In this document: positions 1 through 6,066 of the stretch, one piece after another
How the letters are laid out: the number at the start of each line of letters is the position of its first letter
Position numbering within the stretch: position 1 is the first letter of the stretch
NCBI RefSeq assembly: GCF_046159715.1
Contig: NZ_JBJXCT010000018.1
Location: forward strand, 1-13,992
Length of the DNA: 13,992 nucleotides
DNA from: Pampinifervens sp037481935
Lineage (GTDB): Bacteria; Aquificota; Aquificia; Aquificales; Aquificaceae
Reading direction: 5' to 3'
Program-made: the position numbers and the translations under genes
The notes under the pieces: generated by a model
The model's input: only the letters and a program-made list of their open reading frames with translations
Told to the model about the DNA's origin: nothing
The model's database searches: none

Positions 1-107
1 GGGTAAGAAAGATAAAGGACAGGGCATATCTTCATGGGCTTGTCAGGAAAGTCGTGTCCGCTCAGGATGTGGAGGGATTGCTCAGGGAGGAGCTAAGGAT
101 AGATTAA
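1..107 (+). CDS. C-terminal end of an unrecognised protein (partial)
   Basis: An open frame enters from the left edge (first full codon at 3) and ends at TAA 105-107, giving 34 residues that include AYLHGLVRKVVSAQDVEGLL and end in REELRID. The amphipathic, Leu/Val/Lys/Glu-rich pattern looks like a real helical protein end; the other two frames give less convincing protein. Too little is present to name a family. A gap of about 80 bp and a possible terminator separate it from the next gene, which lies on the opposite strand. Whether it belongs to the CRISPR-type island to its right cannot be told from this fragment. Confidence 0.6.
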   Translation, partial: VRKIKDRAYLHGLVRKVVSAQDVEGLLREELRID

Positions 108-146
108 CTAAGACAGGAGAGCCTCAGGCACGCATCTTTATCGGTT

Positions 147-187
147 AGAGCTTACTAAATAAGGTTTTGCTCTCGCTCTTTTTTTTT
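147..187 (+). terminator. possible weak Rho-independent terminator
   Basis: An AGAGC at 147-151 can pair with GCTCT at 169-173 or 175-179, and a run of nine T follows at 179-187. The stem is short with a long loop, so the T run is the main support. It would end the partial + strand gene at the left edge. On the minus strand there is no T run after the hairpin, so it would not serve the 186-539 gene. Confidence 0.3.
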
Positions 188-539
188 ACTCTGTGGACTT
201 TCTTATTACCTTTACTGTAAAGGTCTTCCCATCTTTGTCCGGCATTACCTCTATTTTTACCTTACCTTCCTTAAGTTCTCTGGGGTCCTTTATGCCCAGT
301 TCTCTCATGGTCAGTCTAATGCTCTTCCTTAGCTCTTCCTCAAAGAAAAGAAGCTGGATGAAAAGCAGAATCCCCCATCGCATGAGCTTTAAATAAAAAT
401 AGGGAAACTCAAGAACCACAGCCAGCGTCCTGAGGGGTTGTTTTAAATGGCGATTTTTTGTGGATAAATACCTTACTGTAATAGATGGGACTTGATTAAA
501 CAGGACCAAGAGGAAAAGAAACTTCTTCAGAGTTTTCAT
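186..539 (-). CDS. small membrane-anchored protein, unknown function
   Basis: The product is 117 aa, starting at ATG 539; the frame is open back to 581, but no better start exists. Residues about 5-18 (KFLFLLVLFN) form a short hydrophobic segment and residues about 50-70, around MRWGILLFIQLLFFEEE, a second one. A charged C-terminal part of about 45 residues follows (LGIKDPRELKEGKVKIEV, ending KSTE), which could be a small cytosolic alpha/beta unit. I do not recognise the family. A GGAGGGAGGG run lies about 12 nt upstream of the ATG, rather far for a normal ribosome site. Its upstream region has the same TGTCAGA-N18-hexamer-N8-start layout as the divergent 639-1313 gene and nearly that of the CARF-led operon, which suggests it belongs to the same regulon. 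The role is unknown. Confidence 0.6.
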   Translation of the reverse strand: MKTLKKFLFLLVLFNQVPSITVRYLSTKNRHLKQPLRTLAVVLEFPYFYLKLMRWGILLFIQLLFFEEELRKSIRLTMRELGIKDPRELKEGKVKIEVMPDKDGKTFTVKVIRKSTE

Positions 540-638
540 GTTTATTAATACAACCCTCCCTCCACCACTTTTCTGACACATTATGCATAGCCAGAGTGGT
601 GTCAGATTTTTTAGGCTTGCGGTGTTTAATTAACTAAC
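540..638. promoter_or_regulatory. divergent promoter region with TCTGACAC/GTGTCAGA inverted repeat
   Basis: Perfect 8-bp arms at 572-579 (TCTGACAC) and 599-606 (GTGTCAGA) are separated by 19 bp. Reading outward on each strand, TGTCAGA is followed by 18 nt, an AT-rich hexamer (TTTAAT at 625-630 on +, TTGTAT at 553-548 on -), 8 nt and an ATG (639 on +, 539 on -). The distance from TGTCAGA to the start codon is 32 nt on both strands. Each arm therefore sits where a -35-type element or an activator/repressor site would be. With the hexamer as -10, the mRNAs would be almost leaderless. Interpretation as a promoter is inference; the symmetry is seen directly. Confidence 0.55.
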
Positions 639-1313
639 ATGGAAACGGACATTAAAGTGGGTCTAATATTTGAGGACTCGGAGCTTTCAAAATTTGAAAA
701 CTGTAGTGCTTTGGTGTTCTTCTTCAGAGATGATGTGCCTGACAATTTTCCCTCTGTGCTTGTTGACAGAAATTACAGAATACACTTCAGGAACTTTCCC
801 ACGGCAAAGCCAGCTCAAACAAAGCATCTGAGAGATGTGGCTGAGGTCTGGCTGGACGAGCTTTACAAAAGACCCTATACCTATACCTACCTGCAGTCTG
901 GCAACTTTATGGACCTGGGGCTTGAGCCCCTTTCTGCCATGTTTGATGTAATTAAACGCAGAAAGAGCTATTTCAACACTGCTCTGGCTCTTTCTATCCC
1001 CTTTTTCTTTCTTAGGGAAGGCGTGCCACTCACAAGTGGCTTTGTGCCTGTTGCCTTCAAAGGTCTGGAAAGTGCTTTCCCCCTGAGCCTCTACAAGTGG
1101 ATACTATCCCCCGTCGCTTTTGCCTTTGCCTTTCACGAATATAGACTGGATGAAATAACGGGTTATTCCCTTCGCTCGCCCAGAGACATTGCTATGAGCT
1201 TTCTATCCTTTGCCATGTGGGAAAAGGCGGAGGTGCAGTTTTCCTATGTGGATTTCTTTTTTGAGTTCGCCGAAAAGAAGATAAGAGAGCCTATTCCTTC
1301 AGTTTTTCTCTAA
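639..1313 (+). CDS. hypothetical protein facing the calp operon
   Basis: The product is 224 aa, starting at ATG 639; no Shine-Dalgarno sequence is visible in front of it. I do not recognise a family. The protein is rich in aromatic residues (runs such as FFFR, FFFL, FFFEF), has one cysteine near residue 22, no signal peptide and no clear long membrane span, although the middle (ALALSIPFFFL, about residues 115-125) is hydrophobic. It looks like a compact soluble alpha/beta protein. It converges on calpL; the two stops are about 62 bp apart, or overlap if calpL is extended by its suspected frameshift. It is divergent from the small membrane-protein gene and shares that promoter's layout, also seen before the CARF-led operon, so I infer that it belongs to the same stress or defence regulon. 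Confidence 0.65.
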   Translation: METDIKVGLIFEDSELSKFENCSALVFFFRDDVPDNFPSVLVDRNYRIHFRNFPTAKPAQTKHLRDVAEVWLDELYKRPYTYTYLQSGNFMDLGLEPLSAMFDVIKRRKSYFNTALALSIPFFFLREGVPLTSGFVPVAFKGLESAFPLSLYKWILSPVAFAFAFHEYRLDEITGYSLRSPRDIAMSFLSFAMWEKAEVQFSYVDFFFEFAEKKIREPIPSVFL

Positions 1314-1375
1314 AGCCAGCAACTCCTCCAGACCACTTTCAAACTCTGCAGGTTTAAGTGATGTTTCGCCGGATG

Positions 1376-2794
1376 TCAGTCTTCTATAAGCCCTCTGAGA
1401 AACTCCAGCTCCAACACAGGCTCATATGTGTTTCCTTCAAAGTTGTATATGACACCACTTCCAAAGTGTCCAAAGGCTACGCCAAAGAGGTATGCAATCA
1501 CCACTGGGCAGGAAAAGAAAAAGTGAAGTCTTCTGTGGTGTTTTTTTCCTTTTACTTCCTGCACTGCAGAGGCACATTCCTTTGCAATGGGCTTGAAGTC
1601 AGCCGGGTCAATGTTGCCTCTTCCCTCTTCCATCCACAGGAGAAGAACTTCTGCCCCTATGCCTCTGTCAGCCAGAAAAGCCTTTATGTCAGCGACTGGG
1701 TTGTGATGTCCAAAGTAGAGGACAACCGCCAGCTCTTCGCCATCGCCTTCAAGGTCCTGTCTGATGTGTCTGTATTCTCCGACCGCTTCCTTGACCTCCC
1801 TTGTGTTGAATAGCTCAACCGCATAGTATCTTTTGTCGCCACGCAGGTAGTGGTATACGGCTGAGGGTCTTGTGTGTCCATACAGCACACCAAGGGCAAA
1901 GGCAAGGCTTACCGGTCCGTTAATCACAAGATGTGCCCTAAGCCTTCTCTCAAGTGTGTAGTCCAGCCTTTTGACCAGCTGTGAAAACCTTCGGGCTGTT
2001 TCCTTCCAGAGCTCACCCTCAAGCCTTCCAGTATGCAGGATAAGCTCCGAGGGGTCTATGCGGTGTATGTGCCAGAGGTTGAGCAGGTTTTCCCTCTTTT
2101 CAAAAAACTCCTCAAGTTTTATGGGGTCTTTTGAGACTGCAAGGGGGATGTCCACGAGCTCTGCATTAAGCCAGTCTGTAAGCTCATCCACGCTCCTGAG
2201 ATGAAAGGGCATGGCAAGCCTTTTGCCCTCCATCTGACAGAGCTGTGCCTTCTTTTCCAGAGAGTCCACCTTTGCAAGCCTGCCGTCCTTTCTGACCCCT
2301 CCAGTCCAGCAAAGGTCAGAGGGCAGTTTCTTCACCAGAAAAGACAGAACCATAGCCAGCTGAAAGCTGTTTCCCACAAAGCCACTGTCAAAGAACACAC
2401 TCAGCCCTTCAGATAAAACTCCTCTTGAGCGCAAATAGTCCGTCACTGGCTTTATGTGTCTTTTTTGCTCCCTTATGTTTGAGTAGTTTTCAGAGGTGTT
2501 GGGCACTGCAAGAGCCTTTACGATTCTTCCACCACCATCTGAAACCGCAGGAAACTCAAATTCCACCGCAGGGTTTTCCAGAAGTGCCTTTGCAGTTGCT
2601 TTCTTTATACCAAGGGCTCTTGCAAGCATCTCTTCTTCACAGACTGTGGAGCGAAGATGTTTTATCAACTCCAGCTGAACCGCAGGGCTCAGATAGTCCC
2701 ACTGCCTGAGAAGCTCTCCCAGCTCATCCTCTAAAAGCCCTCTCTGCAGAAAGTTTATGAGGTCTTCCTCCTCAAAAAGGCTAAAGCTCCACAA
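1376..2794 (-). CDS. calpL: CalpL-like SAVED-domain Lon protease (CRISPR-associated), C-terminus probably frameshifted
   Basis: The product is 472 aa. The start is TTG 2794, inside the end of calpT, with AGGAGG nine bases upstream. Residues about 1-80 are helical. Residues about 85-220 resemble a Lon protease core without an AAA+ domain: Ser143 in GFVGNSFQLAM and Lys182 in DSLEKKAQ, preceded by the Lon-like TGGVRKDGRL, fit the Ser-Lys dyad with near-standard spacing. Residues about 285-465 form a SAVED domain with two related halves (HLVINGPVSLAFALGVLYGH and HFFFSCPVVIAYLFGVAFGH). This is the layout of CalpL, which in the characterised Sulfurihydrogenibium system is activated by cA4 and cleaves CalpT. 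It is the last gene of the operon. After residue ~469 the frame stops early, while the -1 frame continues as protein-like sequence to 1299, giving about 498 aa if joined. Confidence 0.88.
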   Translation of the reverse strand: MWSFSLFEEEDLINFLQRGLLEDELGELLRQWDYLSPAVQLELIKHLRSTVCEEEMLARALGIKKATAKALLENPAVEFEFPAVSDGGGRIVKALAVPNTSENYSNIREQKRHIKPVTDYLRSRGVLSEGLSVFFDSGFVGNSFQLAMVLSFLVKKLPSDLCWTGGVRKDGRLAKVDSLEKKAQLCQMEGKRLAMPFHLRSVDELTDWLNAELVDIPLAVSKDPIKLEEFFEKRENLLNLWHIHRIDPSELILHTGRLEGELWKETARRFSQLVKRLDYTLERRLRAHLVINGPVSLAFALGVLYGHTRPSAVYHYLRGDKRYYAVELFNTREVKEAVGEYRHIRQDLEGDGEELAVVLYFGHHNPVADIKAFLADRGIGAEVLLLWMEEGRGNIDPADFKPIAKECASAVQEVKGKKHHRRLHFFFSCPVVIAYLFGVAFGHFGSGVIYNFEGNTYEPVLELEFLRGLIED

Positions 2795-3554
2795 CCTTTA
2801 ACTCCTCCTGCAGGTTTATGCCAGAAAAGTCTCCTTCAATATCAAGCCTTACGCTTTCAAGCTCTCCTTCGTAGATTACCACACTGCCCACAAGAACCCT
2901 TATTAGCCTGCCCACCATCTCCACTGGCAGGTAGAGCCTGAGCACCCTCTCTTTCAAGACCGAAATGTATCTTTCCCCCCTGAAATATCTGTTTTCCGCT
3001 GCGAGGGCATAAGTTCTGTATGAGCTCAGCTCTCTTTCCACATCCGGTGTAAGCCTTATGAACTGTCCCTCTTCTCTTTCAGCCTTCTCAGCCTGAGCCA
3101 GAAGCGAGTGCATGGTCCACTTTGCCCAGCGTCTGGAGTTGAGTTTTATGAATTTTCTTGTGGCATATTTTAGGTTCTTTGTCTCCAGCACGTAACTCTT
3201 AACCCTTAGTAGTTCCTCTGGAGATACCCTGCCGAGCACCTGGCTGCAGTTTTCAATCAGCTCCTTTCTCAGGTAATCCCAGACTGGCACAACGCCGAGC
3301 CTGAGACCATGAGACCTGAGCTCATAGACCGGTGCAGACTCCGGCAGAAGCTGGAGATACGAAGTTAGCGGAACGGTTAGAAAAAGTCCTTCGCCAGCCT
3401 CTTCCAGCACCAGAAACCTTTCCACGGGCAGACTCCACATTTCCCTTATCTGTCCTACCTGTGGCTCTCTCTTTTCTGGCACCTGAAAAAGCCTGTCAGT
3501 TCCCTCTTTCAGACTTTTCTCGTAAGTCTGTAGCAGTTCTATCTCAAGTCCCAT
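2781..3554 (-). CDS. calpT: CalpT-like MazF-fold anti-sigma protein, protease substrate
   Basis: The product is 257 aa, starting at ATG 3554 with GAGGGATG just upstream. It overlaps calpS by 11 bp and calpL by 14 bp. Residues about 30-90 have the small beta-barrel pattern of MazF/PemK proteins (QVGQIREMW, RFLVLEE, then the typical VPLTSY). A helical, strongly basic stretch follows (NLKYATRKFIKLNSRRWAKW, about 127-146), then a C-terminal region from about residue 190. In the described CalpL/T/S system CalpT is a MazF homologue that holds the sigma factor CalpS in a complex with CalpL and is cut when CalpL binds cyclic oligoadenylate. Gene order and size match that system. I assign the role by family and position; the sequence itself does not prove sigma binding. 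A candidate cleavage point is Ala186-Glu187. Confidence 0.83.
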   Translation of the reverse strand: MGLEIELLQTYEKSLKEGTDRLFQVPEKREPQVGQIREMWSLPVERFLVLEEAGEGLFLTVPLTSYLQLLPESAPVYELRSHGLRLGVVPVWDYLRKELIENCSQVLGRVSPEELLRVKSYVLETKNLKYATRKFIKLNSRRWAKWTMHSLLAQAEKAEREEGQFIRLTPDVERELSSYRTYALAAENRYFRGERYISVLKERVLRLYLPVEMVGRLIRVLVGSVVIYEGELESVRLDIEGDFSGINLQEELKVVEL

Positions 3555-4212
3555 CTTTCATCCCTCTATTGGTTATATAACCCTTCTTCTCACACACCTC
3601 TGACAGAAACCTTTCTACCGCTATTCTCAGCTCTTCAGGCTCAGCTCCATCAAAGACCTCCTTCAGCCTTCCCTTTCTGAGCCTTTCCCACCTTTTGTAG
3701 AGGTTATCCCTAGAGAGACCAGACAACTCCACCTCCACGCCATACAGGCTCTTGCCAAGGTAATAACACAGCACCGGCACATCCTCCTCCCTTATGACTC
3801 TCATGAGTGCATCAAACAGAGTGTTACCCTCCGCCTCCACAAAGGCGTGTCTTGTATCTTTTAATATGTCTTCGTAAGTGAGGGGTTTTGCGGTTTCCTC
3901 TTCAAAGACCTGAACTTGCAGACTGTAAACCTCCACCCTTCCACCGTTTATGGTATCCACCAGGAGGTTTCTTATCATGCTTTTGAGGTAATTGAGGCTT
4001 ATAAACTCCAGGCTCTGCCAGTAGTCCTTATTCTTTATGAGTCTGAACCTCAGCTCAGAAAGGAGCTCCTCTTCATAGTCGTCACCTATTTTCCTGACAA
4101 GCAGAGACTTCATGTATGGATTTACAGAAACCTGAATAAGTTTTCTTATGTAGTTTTCTTCCTTTTTGCCACCATACAGAAAGCCTGAAAGAAGTGCCTT
4201 ATAATCCTTCAT
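3544..4212 (-). CDS. calpS: CalpS-like ECF-type sigma factor
   Basis: The product is 222 aa, starting at ATG 4212, which overlaps the previous stop as ATGA, with a GGAGGGAG ribosome site about eight bases upstream. Residues about 15-95 look like sigma region 2 (DDYEEELLSELRFRLI, then NYLKSMIRNLLVDTI, where region 2 usually contacts the -10 element and core polymerase). After a linker, residues about 130-205 look like region 4, with a helix-turn-helix around LSGLSRDNLYKRWERLRKG. There is no region 1 or 3, as in ECF sigma factors, although the protein is divergent. In the characterised homologous system CalpS is inactive while bound by CalpT and is released when CalpL cuts CalpT, so that polymerase is redirected. 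The target promoters are not known; the shared TGTCAGA promoters in this window are candidates. Confidence 0.83.
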   Translation of the reverse strand: MKDYKALLSGFLYGGKKEENYIRKLIQVSVNPYMKSLLVRKIGDDYEEELLSELRFRLIKNKDYWQSLEFISLNYLKSMIRNLLVDTINGGRVEVYSLQVQVFEEETAKPLTYEDILKDTRHAFVEAEGNTLFDALMRVIREEDVPVLCYYLGKSLYGVEVELSGLSRDNLYKRWERLRKGRLKEVFDGAEPEELRIAVERFLSEVCEKKGYITNRGMKDGT

Positions 4213-4661
4213 CTAAAATACTCCCTCCTGAAGCTATCAAGGAACTCAAGGTCTCTACAGACTCCACAGAATTGAAAGCTGAAGTTTTTGAACCTTTCTT
4301 TGTGCACTGCGTATGCAAGGACCTCCTTCCTGTTTCTGTCTTTCAGCACAAAGCAATTTATCTCAAGGTTTTTGCACGCACCCTTTCCTCTGTTGTTGCA
4401 AAACCTCAAATCTACCACACGTCTTGAATAGGTTTTTGTGGTAAGAAAGATAAGAATGTAAAATTCCTTCTCAAACCTTCCTATAAAGGGTCTTCTCCTT
4501 CTGCCCTGAAAGACGCCAAGGTCAGCACGCAAAAACCTTTCCAGCTCAGGCATTACATCCGCCGAGAAAACCCCAAGAAACCTCTCCCCGGAGCTTACCA
4601 CACCCTCCTCCCCGCCAAGCTTTCTCTGAAAGAGCTCTTCAAAGCTCCTGACTTTTTCCAT
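4209..4661 (-). CDS. small cysteine-containing protein, possibly MazF/PemK-like
   Basis: The product is 150 aa, starting at ATG 4661. No Shine-Dalgarno sequence precedes it; instead TATAAT lies ten bases upstream. Its stop overlaps the calpS start (ATGA), so the two are translationally coupled. The middle (RRRRPFIGRF at about 54-63, then ILIFLTTKTYS at about 69-79) recalls the RRP and plTtK beta-strand motifs of PemK/MazF toxins. Five cysteines follow at residues 88, 96, 103, 132 and 135, the last two as CGVC, which could bind a metal. It is not one of the three described Calp proteins. It could be a toxin-like effector, a second partner for CalpS, or a zinc-binding regulator. The MazF resemblance is weak and rests on short motifs only. 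Confidence 0.6.
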   Translation of the reverse strand: MEKVRSFEELFQRKLGGEEGVVSSGERFLGVFSADVMPELERFLRADLGVFQGRRRRPFIGRFEKEFYILIFLTTKTYSRRVVDLRFCNNRGKGACKNLEINCFVLKDRNRKEVLAYAVHKERFKNFSFQFCGVCRDLEFLDSFRREYFR

Positions 4662-4671
4662 CAGGAGTAAG

Positions 4672-4701
4672 ATTATAGCTCAATCTTCTCTTACCGCAAC
4701 C
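4672..4701 (-). promoter_or_regulatory. possible internal promoter before the 150-aa gene
   Basis: On the minus strand TTGCGG is followed by 16-17 nt and a perfect TATAAT (4677-4672), which is ten bases before the ATG at 4661. Transcripts starting at the usual distance would have almost no leader, which would explain the missing ribosome site. The sequence around the TATAAT is nearly repeated before fliL. The -35 match is poor, so this is tentative. Confidence 0.4.
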
Positions 4702-5426
4702 ATATCAAAGATGATTACTTCCTTAGTATTTTTTACATAGCACATGCGTATGTCATTGTCAAAGGTGATGGAAGATGCAACCACGCTGAAAGTCTTTGTG
4801 CCGGCGGTAATATCTACGAGAACCTCCCTTTCTTTGAAACCCTCACTTTTTAAGTTATCCACAATCCTGTTGAAAACTTTCTGCAAAGTAAGCATATCCT
4901 CATACTCCACTGGCTCCTCAAAATGAACTATAGAGGAGTCCACACCTGTTTTTCCCCTTATATAGTCCAGAAACTCCGAGACATACTCTGCACTGCCTGG
5001 AGAGGGCAGGAGTATAATTTTTCTGAGCTTAGCCCCTTTAAGCAAACATTCTTTTATCAGCGTTTCCTGCTGGCTCCAGTTGTGTCCAAGTTGAGGGTCC
5101 TGGCGTGGAATACTGAGACCCATCACGAGCGCCTTTATCCCTCTTAACTCACCTGCATCGTAGGTTTCCACCTCATACTTCAGCGATGTTATCTTCCTTA
5201 CTATTCTCTTTATCCACAGGAAAAGTATCACAACTATAAGGAGCGAGAGAACCAGAAGAGTTATAGATGTCCACACATCTGGCAAAAACTTTTCAAGTAT
5301 GTCCTTTATACTGTCTGGAAACCATCCGTAGAAAAGGGAAGCCAATACGGCTATCGCAAACCCTGACCAGCTACCAATCTCTCCGAAGGAATGCTTTATG
5401 CTTTTGTAAAGCCTTCCGCTTCTCAC
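4680..5426 (-). CDS. membrane protein with two helices and a cytosolic CARF domain (TM-CARF, Cam1-like)
   Basis: The product is 248 aa, starting at GTG 5426; an in-frame TAA four codons upstream leaves no earlier start. Two hydrophobic spans are visible: about 18-35 (SGFAIAVLASLFYGW) and about 53-72 (SITLLVLSLLIVVILFLW). They are followed by a basic stretch (IKRIVRKI) that would face the cytosol. Residues about 96-248 form a CARF (Rossmann-like) domain: GIKALVMGLS as strand 1, KLRKIILLPSPGS, and the ligand-binding motif VLVDITAGTKTFS (about 202-214). CARF domains bind cyclic oligoadenylates made by type III CRISPR complexes. Membrane CARF proteins such as Cam1 depolarise the cell when bound; this one has two predicted helices. 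It leads the operon that continues into calpS/T/L, 18 bp before the next gene. The effector action is inferred. Confidence 0.8.
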   Translation of the reverse strand: MRSGRLYKSIKHSFGEIGSWSGFAIAVLASLFYGWFPDSIKDILEKFLPDVWTSITLLVLSLLIVVILFLWIKRIVRKITSLKYEVETYDAGELRGIKALVMGLSIPRQDPQLGHNWSQQETLIKECLLKGAKLRKIILLPSPGSAEYVSEFLDYIRGKTGVDSSIVHFEEPVEYEDMLTLQKVFNRIVDNLKSEGFKEREVLVDITAGTKTFSVVASSITFDNDIRMCYVKNTKEVIIFDMVAVRED

Positions 5427-5466
5427 TGTCTGTAATTATATCTGCCACGCTGTCAGATTTCTGACA
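5427..5466 (-). promoter_or_regulatory. promoter/operator of the CARF-led operon with perfect palindrome
   Basis: A perfect inverted repeat, TGTCAGA-TT-TCTGACA, covers 5451-5466. On the minus strand its outer TGTCAGA is followed by 19 nt, a perfect TATAAT (5440-5435), 8 nt and the GTG start at 5426. This nearly repeats the layout in front of the 186-539 and 639-1313 genes (18 nt, hexamer, 8 nt, start). No Shine-Dalgarno sequence lies before the GTG, so a leaderless transcript is plausible. The palindrome also sits upstream of the divergent lipoprotein gene, whose likely -10 is the TATATAAC at about 5477-5484. Confidence 0.55.
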
Positions 5467-5515
5467 AGCCTCCAGTTATATAACATTTTTAGAAAAAACT
5501 TCAGAAGGTGTGCAG

Positions 5516-6055
5516 ATGAAGAGATTGTCCCTTGCAGGACTGTCAGCCCTTGCGGTTTTTACTTTCTCCTGTGGTGGAGGAGGCGGTGGTGGAGATATAG
5601 GTCTGCCAGGTGGGGGTGGGACTGGGGGAGGGAGCATAAGCATAACATCCCTCAGCATCCAGCCTAATAACAACCTTCAGGTTGGAAACACCTACAGCAT
5701 AAGCTGGAGTGTGTCTCTCAGCGGTTCTGTAACAGGCAACTACCACATTGAGTTCTTTGAGTATTCTCAGCCCACCACCCCTCCCTCTGGCATTACAGGT
5801 TTTTACAGAATTGCTCAGAGCAACTGTGGACCAACCTTCCAGAGCATGACAGGTTGCGGTTCAAGTGGTGTGCTTGATTGCGAGGTAAGGAACCTTATGG
5901 GAACACCCACAACCCTATGCAAAGTCCGCGGAAGCTCCGCATCACCAACCTCAAAGGCGCTTGCGACCAGTGGGAACGGCTACATAGTGGTCAGAGCTTG
6001 TAATGACCTGTTTTCTGTCTGCACAGTAAGAAGCATTCAGGCTACATTCCCTTAA
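5516..6055 (+). CDS. glycine-rich, cysteine-rich predicted lipoprotein
   Basis: The product is 179 aa. I chose ATG 5516, six bases after an AGAAGGTG ribosome site, over the GTG two codons earlier. Residues 1-18 are a lipoprotein signal peptide (MKRLSLAGLSALAVFTFS) followed by Cys19, the expected lipidation site; the lipobox is loose (TFSC). A polyglycine tether follows at about 20-42, encoded by GGW-type triplet repeats. The remaining ~135 residues are Ser/Thr/Asn-rich and beta-type (SISITSLSIQPNNNLQVGNT starts the domain) and carry six cysteines, enough for three disulfides in the periplasm or at the cell surface. No family is recognised; an Ig-like or adhesin-type fold would fit. It diverges from the CARF-led operon and ends at a hairpin shared with the converging DUF2905 gene. 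Confidence 0.75.
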   Translation: MKRLSLAGLSALAVFTFSCGGGGGGGDIGLPGGGGTGGGSISITSLSIQPNNNLQVGNTYSISWSVSLSGSVTGNYHIEFFEYSQPTTPPSGITGFYRIAQSNCGPTFQSMTGCGSSGVLDCEVRNLMGTPTTLCKVRGSSASPTSKALATSGNGYIVVRACNDLFSVCTVRSIQATFP

Positions 6056-6066
6056 ACTCTTCATCC

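Noticed and set aside
1376..1400. Programmed -1 frameshifting at the end of calpL
   Set aside because: No X-XXY-YYZ slippery heptamer and no obvious downstream stem or upstream Shine-Dalgarno stimulator; kept only as a mutation or sequence-error hypothesis.
1358..1813. + strand open frame opposite the end of calpL
   Set aside because: The opposite strand encodes the SAVED domain with clear repeats; the + translation has no recognisable features.
5571..5635. Glycine-codon repeat (GGW triplets) as a phase-variable microsatellite
   Set aside because: Repeat units are imperfect and of triplet length, so slippage would not change frame; it simply encodes the polyglycine tether of the lipoprotein.
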